Made by a program: the position numbers and the translations under genes
Notes under the pieces: generated by a model
Told to the model about the DNA's origin: nothing
The model's database searches: none
What the model saw: the letters and a program-made list of their open reading frames with translations, nothing else
Part shown: piece after piece, positions 54,155-60,482 of the stretch
Numbering within the stretch: position 1 is the first letter of the stretch
Layout of the letters: the number at the start of each line of letters is the position of its first letter
DNA from: Affinundibacterium seohonense
Lineage (GTDB): Bacteria; Pseudomonadota; Gammaproteobacteria; Burkholderiales; Burkholderiaceae_D
Assembly (NCBI RefSeq): GCF_014284305.1
Contig: NZ_JACOFW010000025.1
Location: forward strand, 1-60,482
Length of the DNA: 60,482 nt
Reading direction: 5' to 3'

Positions 54155-57100
54155 ATGGCAAATTCAACAAACATTATTGGCAAAGTAGTCGCACTTCAAG
54201 GTCAGGCAATCATAAAGTCGCCAGACGGTAAGCAGCATGTGCTGAAAGTTGGCGATGTTGTCTATGAAAACGATGTGATTGTTGCCGCACCAGGTGCACA
54301 AGTCGAATTAGCGTTCGACTCTGGCCATAACTATCTAGTTCGCCAAAATGAAACCGTCACTCTGGATGCTAGCGTGTTTGCTGCCAGTCAAACAGACATC
54401 GCCAAAGCCGCATTATTGCCGGCAGATTCTTCACCGCAAAATATCGCCAACGCGGTTATTGGCGAAAATAGTCTCGATAAATTATTGGAAGAAACAGCCG
54501 CTGGTTTAGGTGGTGGTGATGCAAGCGACGGTAGCAGCTTCGTTAGACTTGAGCGTATCGCTGAAAATGTCACACCGAGCTCCGGCAATGCGGTAGTGAC
54601 GACTGAAACGGTGGCTGCAGCACCAGCGTCGGGGAATGCTACCCAGCAAGCAACTGATTCAACCTCTGTTGTCTCAGTCACATCGGGTAATGTGGCCGAG
54701 GGTGGTACACGGGACTTTGTAGTCAGTTTGACTGGCAATAATTTAGCACCTGCAGCTCTTAGTTTAGCTTTGCTTTCGGGATCAGCTACGGTCGGTACCG
54801 ATACCGCAACGCAATTGGTTTCGGTTGATGGCGGTCAGACTTTCTCCCCTTTAAATGGCAGCGTGTTGGTGCCGGCTGGCGTGACGACCGTGATTGTTCG
54901 TGTCGGTGCAGTCAACGATGGCGTAATTGAAGGTACCGAGAACTTCACATTATCCGCTAGTACATCGAGCAACACTTCGAGCGTGACGGCGCAGGGCTCC
55001 ATTGTAGACGGCGCTGTCCCGGCTGTCAGTATTAGTGGTCCTATCAGTGTGAATGAAGCCAGTGGTACAGCCACGTTTACGGTGGTGTTAAGCGAAGCAA
55101 GTCCAGCATCCGTTTTGGTGAATTTCAACACGAATAATGGCTCTGCAATTGCTGGTAGTGATTTCACAGCGACGACTGGCAGCGTGACATTTGCGCCAGG
55201 TGAGACGAGTAAAACCATTACGATTACTATTGCTGATGATGCGGTGTTTGAGGGTAATGAAAGCTTCCAGGTGAATTTGTCGACGCCAACCAATGCCACA
55301 ATAGGCAATGGTAGTGTCGTTACGCTGATTCAAGATGATGGTACCGGTACAGGCGGTACGAATGATGACCGTCCAGTGGTTGTAAGTGTTTCTAGCCCAA
55401 GTGTGAGCGAGGGTGGTAATTTAGTTTTCTCAGTTAATTTAAGCGGCACGAGTACCACGCCAACGACCGTAACGGTGACGCCGACTTCTGGTACTGCAAT
55501 TTTAGGAACTGACACTGGTGTGCAGCAAGTGTCTACCGATGGCGGTGTCAGTTGGAGCACTTTGGGTGGTTCAGTTGTCGTGCCTGCTGGTGCCACGAGT
55601 TTTCAAGTACGCGTTGCTACCACCAATGATGGTCTGGTGGAAGGTTCAGAGACGATCAATTTATCTGCTGCGACCGCGCGCAATACCAGTCCGGTAGTTG
55701 GCGTCGGTACGATCACTGATGGTGCTATTCCAACTGTCAGCATTACTGGTCCTGCGGATGTGAACGAAGCTGCAGGCACCATTACTTACACGATTAGTTT
55801 GAGCGCAGCCAGTGTAGCTCCAGTTAGTGTTAATTATGCTTCTGCTAATGGTAGTGCATTAGCGCCAAGTGACTATGCGGCGATCGCTGGTAGTGTCACG
55901 TTTGCGCCAGGTGAAACGACCAAGACCATCACAGTCGCGATTACTAACGACACAGTCTTCGAGGGCAATGAGAATTTCCAAGTGAATTTGTCGACGCCTA
56001 CTAATGCGATCGTAGGTAATGGCAGTGTTACTACGGTAATTCATGATGATGGCACCGGTCTAGGTGGCAGTAATGATGATCGCCTTACCGTAGTGAATGT
56101 TTCTAGTCCAACTGTCAGTGAAGGTGGTAATTTAGTCTTTTCGATTACCCTAAGCGGTACTAGCACCACGGCAACGACGGTGTCTGTTACGCCCTCTTCT
56201 GGTTCGGCGATTTTAGGGACTGATACCGGCTTACAAGAAGTGTCCACAGATGGTGGAGCCACTTGGAGCACTTTAGGTGCTGCGGTGAGTGTACCTGCTG
56301 GGGTGAGTGGCTTTCAGGTTCGAGTCGCAACGATTAATGATGGCCTGATTGAAGGTTCCGAGACGATCAATTTGGCGGCAGCAGCCGCACAAAATACCAG
56401 CGCCGTAGTGGGTGTCGGTACCATCCTTGATGGTACTGTGCCAAGCCTGAATATTTCAGGCCCTGCAGATGTGAATGAAGCTGCGGGCACTGTCACGTAT
56501 ACGATCAGTTTGAGTGCAGCTAGTGTGGCGCCAGTCAGTGTTAATTATGGAACCGCGAATGGTACTGCGTTAGCGGGTAGTGATTACACCGCGATTGCTG
56601 GTAGCGTGACCTTTGCACCTGGTGAAACCAGCAAGACTATTACCGTGGCGATTACCAATGATACGGTGTTTGAAGGTAATGAAAATTACCAAGTGCGTTT
56701 ATCGAACCCAACTAATGCAACCATAGGTAATGGCATTGCTAACACGGTGATTCATGATGACGGTACTGGCGTTGGTGGTGGCGACGATGACCGTTTGATC
56801 GTGGTGAATGTCTCTAGTCCTACTGTTGGTGAGGGTGGTAATTTAGTCTTTTCAGTGACGTTAAATGGCACGAGTACCACGCCGACGACCGTGAGTGTCA
56901 CGCCATCTTCAGGTTCCGCAATTTTAGGTACCGATACCGGTTCGCAACAAGTATCTACGGACGGTGGTGTTACATGGAGTACGTTGGGTGCGACAGTGAC
57001 TGTGCCTGCCGGCGCGAGTGGTTTTCAGGTGCGCGTTGCGACTATCAATGATGGTTTAATTGAAGGCCCTGAAACCATTAATTTAGCTGCGGCGACAGTG

Positions 57101-60100
57101 CAAAACACTAGCCCGGTAGTGGGCGTCGGGACCATCATTGATGGTGCTGTGCCGACCGTCAGTATTAGTGGTCCGACCGATGTGAATGAGGCCGCGGGAA
57201 CGATTACATACACCATCAGTTTAAGTGCCACAAGTGCCGCTGCGGTTAGTGTGAATTATGGATCGTCGAATGGAACGGCATTGGCTGGTAGTGATTATTC
57301 AGCGATCGCTGGTAGTGTTACTTTTGCACCAGGTGAAACGACCAAGACGATCACGGTAGCGATTACTAATGACACGGTGTTCGAAGGGAATGAAAACTTC
57401 CAGGTGAGTTTGTCTGCGCCGAGCAATGCGACCTTGGGTAATGCTAGTGTTAATACAGTGATTCATGATGATGGAACCGGCACTGGCGGTAATGACGATG
57501 ATCGTTTAACCGTGGTAAGTGTTTCTAGCCCAACTGTGACAGAAGGTGGCAGTTTAGTTTTCTCAATTAACTTAAGTGGCACTAGTACAACGCCAACGGC
57601 AGTCAGCGTTACACCATCTTCTGGTACCGCCATTTTGGGTACGGATACCGGCTTGCAAGAGTATTCGACCAATGGCGGCGCAAGCTGGAGTCCTTTAGGT
57701 TCGACGGTGACGGTACCGGCTGGCGCAAGCAGTTTTCAGGTTCGTGTCGCAACGATTAATGATGGTTTGGTGGAGTCCGCGGAGACAATTAATTTATCCG
57801 CAGCGACTGCACAAAATACTAGTGCAGTTGTGGGTGTCGGTACCATCCTCGACGGCACTGTCCCCACTGTGAACATTAGTGGCCCAACCGATGTGAATGA
57901 AGCTGCTGGAACGATTACTTATACAATTAGTTTAAGTGCTGCTAGCGTAGCGCCAGTAAGTGTTAATTATGGTACGGCAAACGGGTCGGCATTAGCTGGT
58001 AGTGATTACACCGCAACGGCTGGTAGTGTGACGTTTGCTCCAGGGGAAACTTCAAAAACGATTACTGTCGCGATCACAAACGATACGGTATTTGAGGGGA
58101 ATGAAAATTTCCGCGTTAATTTATCGTCGCCAAGCAATGCGACTGTCGGTACCGGTAGTGTAACAACGGTGATCCATGATGATGGCACAGGTGGTAGTGA
58201 CGATGACCGTTTAGCAGTGGTGAGTGTTTCTAGTCCAACCGTAGGTGAAGGCGGTAATTTAGTTTTCTCTGTCGGCTTGAGCGGAACCAGTACGACTGCC
58301 ACGACAGTAACAGTGACACCATCTTCCGGTAGCGCAATTTTAGGTACTGATACGGGCTTGCAACAAGTGTCTACGGACGGTGGTGTGACTTGGAGTACGT
58401 TGGGGGCGACCGTCACAGTACCTGCCGGTGCTAGTAGTTTTCAGGTTCGTGTTGCGACGATCAATGATGGTTTGTTGGAAGGTGCAGAGACCATCAATTT
58501 GTCCGCAGCGACTGCACAAAATGCAAGTGCGGTAGTCGGTGTTGGTACGATCACTGACGGCACGGTTCCAACAGTGAGTATTAGTGGTCCAGCGGATGTG
58601 AATGAAGCTGCGGGTACCATCACTTATACGATCAGTCTAAGTGCTGCAAGTATTGCCCCTGTGAGTGTTAATTATGGCACTGTAAATGGTACTGCTTTAG
58701 CCGGAAGCGATTATGTGGCAGCAGCGGGTGGTGTCACCTTTGCACCTGGTGAAACCACTAAAACAATTACGGTCAATATCACGAATGATGTCGTGTTTGA
58801 AGGAAGTGAAAATTTCCAAGTACGCCTGTCGACGCCAACGAATGCGATCGTAGGCACTGGCAGTGTTACGACGGTGATTCATGATGACGGAACTGGTGGT
58901 ACTGATGATGACCGTTTGACTGTTGTACAAGTTTCTAGTCCTACCGTTGCTGAAGGTGGATTGTTAGTTTTCTCAGTGAGTTTAAGTGGTACCAGCACGA
59001 CGGCGACCACCGTATCAATCAGTGCGTCTTCCGGTACAGCGATCTTAGGTACAGACACTGGCCTACAAGAAGTTTCCACTGATGGTGGCGCTACATGGAA
59101 TGTTTTAGGTTCTAGCGTCACCGTACCTGCAGGCGCGGGTGGTTTTCAAGTACGTATTGCAACGATCAATGACGGCTTGTTAGAGGGTTCTGAAACTATT
59201 AATTTATCTGCAGCAACCGCAAAGAATACTAGCTCGGTAGTCGGCGTTGGAACTATTACTGACGGTACGGTGCCAACAGTCAGTATTACCGGTCCAGCTG
59301 AGGTCAATGAGGCTGCAGGAACGATCACTTACACGATTAGTTTGAGCGCTCAGAGTGTGGCTCCGGTAAGCGTGAATTATGGTACTGCAAATGGTACCGC
59401 GTTGGCTGGTAGTGACTATGCCTTAACCGCCGGTAGTGTCACATTTGCACCGGGTGAAACGACCAAGGTCATCACAGTAACCATCATTAACGATACCGCA
59501 TTTGAAGGTAATGAAAATTTCCTAGTCAATTTGTCGACGCCAACTAATGCAATCTTGGGTACGGCTAGTGTTTCTACAGTTATTGTCGACAACGACCAAC
59601 CAAGCATCACCACAGTCGAACCAGGCGCGCCAGGCGTCGCTGGTGACAATGTGGTCGAAGGCAATGATCTCGTCTACACCGTCAGCTTAAGCGCAACAAC
59701 AACTGTGGCGTCGACTTACGCTTACAACTTAGGCGGTGGTACAGCAACAGCCGGTGCCGATTACAACAGCACAGCCACATTTAGCAATGGTGTCACTTTA
59801 GTCGGTGGCAGCCTGATCGTTCCAGCTGGCGTGAGTACCTTCACGGTCACCGTCGCGACGATCAACGACAGTGTCGTCGATTCCGCGTCCCCAGAATCCT
59901 TACCATTGGTAATCGGTGGTGTAACAGGCAATGGCGGTATTATTGATGATGACCAACCAAGTATCACCACAGTCGAACCAGGCGCACCAGGCGTCGGTGG
60001 TGACAATGTGGTCGAAGGCAATGATCTCGTCTACACCGTCAGCTTAAGTGCAACAACAACTGTTGCCTCAACCTATGCTTACAACTTAGGTGGTGGTAGC

Positions 60101-60482
60101 GCGACAGCCGGTGCCGATTACACCAGCACAGCCACATTTAGCAATGGCGTCACTCTAGTCGGTGGCAGCCTGATCGTTCCAGCAGGTGTTAGTACCTTCA
60201 CGGTGACCGTCGCGACGATTAACGACAGTGTCGTCGATTCCGCCTCACCAGAATCCTTACCATTGGTAATCGGTGGGGTAACAGGCAATGGCGGCATTAT
60301 TGATGATGACCAACCAAGCATCACGACCGTCGAACCAGGCGCACCAGGCGTCGCAGGTGACAATGTGGTCGAAGGCAATGATCTCGTCTACACCGTCAGC
60401 TTAAGCGCAACAACAACTGTTGCCTCAACCTATGCTTACAACTTAGGCGGTGGTACAGCGACAGCCGGTGCTGATTACAACA
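54155..60482 (+). CDS. LapA-like giant type I-secreted adhesin (partial, 3' end outside the window)
   Basis: An uninterrupted frame from ATG 54155 (GGAG 7 bases upstream) to the right edge: 2109 codons with no stop. There is no Sec signal peptide, fitting type I export. Residues 1-about 150 form a retention module (IIGKVVALQGQAII, LKVGDVVYENDVIV, VELAFDSGHNYLV) with the sequence EETAAGLGGG; TAAG at 114-117 matches LapG protease cleavage sites. From residue 175 there are seven tandem Calx-beta-type double units (period 237, then 235 residues), then from residue 1814 units of 119 residues. C-terminal RTX and secretion-signal regions are expected beyond the edge. It is presumably exported by the two genes upstream and tethered at the outer membrane for surface attachment or biofilm. 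Confidence 0.93.
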   Translation, partial: MANSTNIIGKVVALQGQAIIKSPDGKQHVLKVGDVVYENDVIVAAPGAQVELAFDSGHNYLVRQNETVTLDASVFAASQTDIAKAALLPADSSPQNIANAVIGENSLDKLLEETAAGLGGGDASDGSSFVRLERIAENVTPSSGNAVVTTETVAAAPASGNATQQATDSTSVVSVTSGNVAEGGTRDFVVSLTGNNLAPAALSLALLSGSATVGTDTATQLVSVDGGQTFSPLNGSVLVPAGVTTVIVRVGAVNDGVIEGTENFTLSASTSSNTSSVTAQGSIVDGAVPAVSISGPISVNEASGTATFTVVLSEASPASVLVNFNTNNGSAIAGSDFTATTGSVTFAPGETSKTITITIADDAVFEGNESFQVNLSTPTNATIGNGSVVTLIQDDGTGTGGTNDDRPVVVSVSSPSVSEGGNLVFSVNLSGTSTTPTTVTVTPTSGTAILGTDTGVQQVSTDGGVSWSTLGGSVVVPAGATSFQVRVATTNDGLVEGSETINLSAATARNTSPVVGVGTITDGAIPTVSITGPADVNEAAGTITYTISLSAASVAPVSVNYASANGSALAPSDYAAIAGSVTFAPGETTKTITVAITNDTVFEGNENFQVNLSTPTNAIVGNGSVTTVIHDDGTGLGGSNDDRLTVVNVSSPTVSEGGNLVFSITLSGTSTTATTVSVTPSSGSAILGTDTGLQEVSTDGGATWSTLGAAVSVPAGVSGFQVRVATINDGLIEGSETINLAAAAAQNTSAVVGVGTILDGTVPSLNISGPADVNEAAGTVTYTISLSAASVAPVSVNYGTANGTALAGSDYTAIAGSVTFAPGETSKTITVAITNDTVFEGNENYQVRLSNPTNATIGNGIANTVIHDDGTGVGGGDDDRLIVVNVSSPTVGEGGNLVFSVTLNGTSTTPTTVSVTPSSGSAILGTDTGSQQVSTDGGVTWSTLGATVTVPAGASGFQVRVATINDGLIEGPETINLAAATVQNTSPVVGVGTIIDGAVPTVSISGPTDVNEAAGTITYTISLSATSAAAVSVNYGSSNGTALAGSDYSAIAGSVTFAPGETTKTITVAITNDTVFEGNENFQVSLSAPSNATLGNASVNTVIHDDGTGTGGNDDDRLTVVSVSSPTVTEGGSLVFSINLSGTSTTPTAVSVTPSSGTAILGTDTGLQEYSTNGGASWSPLGSTVTVPAGASSFQVRVATINDGLVESAETINLSAATAQNTSAVVGVGTILDGTVPTVNISGPTDVNEAAGTITYTISLSAASVAPVSVNYGTANGSALAGSDYTATAGSVTFAPGETSKTITVAITNDTVFEGNENFRVNLSSPSNATVGTGSVTTVIHDDGTGGSDDDRLAVVSVSSPTVGEGGNLVFSVGLSGTSTTATTVTVTPSSGSAILGTDTGLQQVSTDGGVTWSTLGATVTVPAGASSFQVRVATINDGLLEGAETINLSAATAQNASAVVGVGTITDGTVPTVSISGPADVNEAAGTITYTISLSAASIAPVSVNYGTVNGTALAGSDYVAAAGGVTFAPGETTKTITVNITNDVVFEGSENFQVRLSTPTNAIVGTGSVTTVIHDDGTGGTDDDRLTVVQVSSPTVAEGGLLVFSVSLSGTSTTATTVSISASSGTAILGTDTGLQEVSTDGGATWNVLGSSVTVPAGAGGFQVRIATINDGLLEGSETINLSAATAKNTSSVVGVGTITDGTVPTVSITGPAEVNEAAGTITYTISLSAQSVAPVSVNYGTANGTALAGSDYALTAGSVTFAPGETTKVITVTIINDTAFEGNENFLVNLSTPTNAILGTASVSTVIVDNDQPSITTVEPGAPGVAGDNVVEGNDLVYTVSLSATTTVASTYAYNLGGGTATAGADYNSTATFSNGVTLVGGSLIVPAGVSTFTVTVATINDSVVDSASPESLPLVIGGVTGNGGIIDDDQPSITTVEPGAPGVGGDNVVEGNDLVYTVSLSATTTVASTYAYNLGGGSATAGADYTSTATFSNGVTLVGGSLIVPAGVSTFTVTVATINDSVVDSASPESLPLVIGGVTGNGGIIDDDQPSITTVEPGAPGVAGDNVVEGNDLVYTVSLSATTTVASTYAYNLGGGTATAGADYN
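54677..59592 (+). repeat. Seven tandem ~711/705-bp repeats in the adhesin gene
   Basis: The motif GTTTCTAG(T/C)CC and its equivalents begin units at 54677, 55388, 56099, 56810, 57521, 58226 and 58931. Spacing is 711, 711, 711, 711, 705, 705. Each unit encodes a SEGGNLVFSV-type domain followed by a NEAAGTITYTISLS...GETTKTITV Calx-beta domain and a variable Gly/Asp linker (DDGTG...DDDR). The shorter period of units 5 to 7 fits two residues fewer in that linker. Confidence 0.9.
59594..60482 (+). repeat. Nearly identical 357-bp tandem repeats (at least 2.5 copies)
   Basis: GACCAACCAAGCATCAC-type starts are at 59594, 59951 and 60308, exactly 357 bases (119 residues) apart. The units differ at only scattered, mostly silent positions by eye. 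They encode DDQPSITTVEPGAPGV through SPESLPLVIGGVTGNGGI. The third copy is cut by the window end; more copies probably follow. Confidence 0.93.

Noticed and set aside
54388..60378. Series of open frames on the minus strand through the adhesin gene (Thr/Pro/Val-rich)
   Set aside because: They repeat with the same period as the adhesin units, have no ribosome sites and are explained by codon composition on the coding strand.
54677..60482. Regular repeats as a possible CRISPR array
   Set aside because: The units are 357-711 bp, coding in one frame throughout and without short spacers; they are protein repeats.

Overview
The window looks like chromosomal DNA of a betaproteobacterium, most likely a moderate-GC Burkholderiales member near Oxalobacteraceae (Undibacterium-like). 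That placement is inferred from gene order (a thioredoxin / aroQ / accB / accC / prmA / DUF3426 block; an RNase II-type / TonB / aroE / mtgA block; a hutC-hutUHDI block) and protein character, not from any database search. I saw no rRNA, tRNA, CRISPR array, prophage or intact insertion sequence. Both ends cut genes: the 3' end of an unrecognised gene at the left and a very long adhesin gene running off the right.

Layout. 1-6.3 kb: FKBP isomerase, EI24 membrane protein, MoaB/CinA-like protein, a membrane-anchored orphan TAXI solute-binding protein, a hairpin-rich intergenic region, a DUF3820 protein, an M14 carboxypeptidase and a small conserved-looking ORF. 6.4-10.9 kb: a small secreted protein, a membrane-anchored HExxH protein, an XRE regulator, and a patatin/outer-membrane-barrel protein overlapping it tail to tail. 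10.9-17.3 kb: histidine utilisation, with repressor HutC divergent from hutU-hutH-hutD-hutI and a HutC-like palindrome lying exactly between -35 and -10; hutF/hutG are absent. 17.5-19.6 kb: a receiver protein and an Hpt-REC-REC-GGDEF protein. 19.6-24.2 kb: topoisomerase IV (parC, parE). 24.5-29.6 kb: CoxE-like VWA protein, GNAT acetyltransferase, rpsT, DUF192 protein, rluE, icd. 29.8-32.7 kb: divergent AmpG-like transporter and NagX-like acyltransferase (amino sugar / muropeptide theme). 32.9-34.9 kb: a degenerate HD-GYP protein and a double-receiver protein that is a GGDEF-less relative of the 17.9 kb protein. 34.9-41.3 kb: DUF3426, prmA, accC, accB, aroQ, TlpA-like thioredoxin and a nucleotidyltransferase-like protein. 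41.4-49.6 kb: mpl, YqiA-like hydrolase, ubiC, RNase II-type nuclease, TonB, aroE, mtgA, corA. 49.8 kb to the end: type I secretion ATPase, HlyD-type adaptor, a LuxR regulator with a pseudo-receiver, and a LapA-like giant adhesin.

The most distinctive material is (i) the secretion/adhesin locus, where the adhesin has an N-terminal retention module with a TAAG site, seven tandem ~237-residue double-domain units and then nearly identical 357-bp units; (ii) a dispersed palindromic repeat seen three times, each time between co-directional genes (hutU/hutH, hutH/hutD, parC/parE), one copy carrying a second inverted element nested inside; (iii) a long multi-arm inverted repeat after the TAXI gene; and (iv) two cyclic-di-GMP-type signalling loci with related double receivers and an HD-GYP domain that has lost its HD pair. 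I did not find an obviously new multi-gene system; the candidates for novelty are the structured intergenic elements, the orphan TAXI sensor-like protein and the wiring of the adhesin locus.
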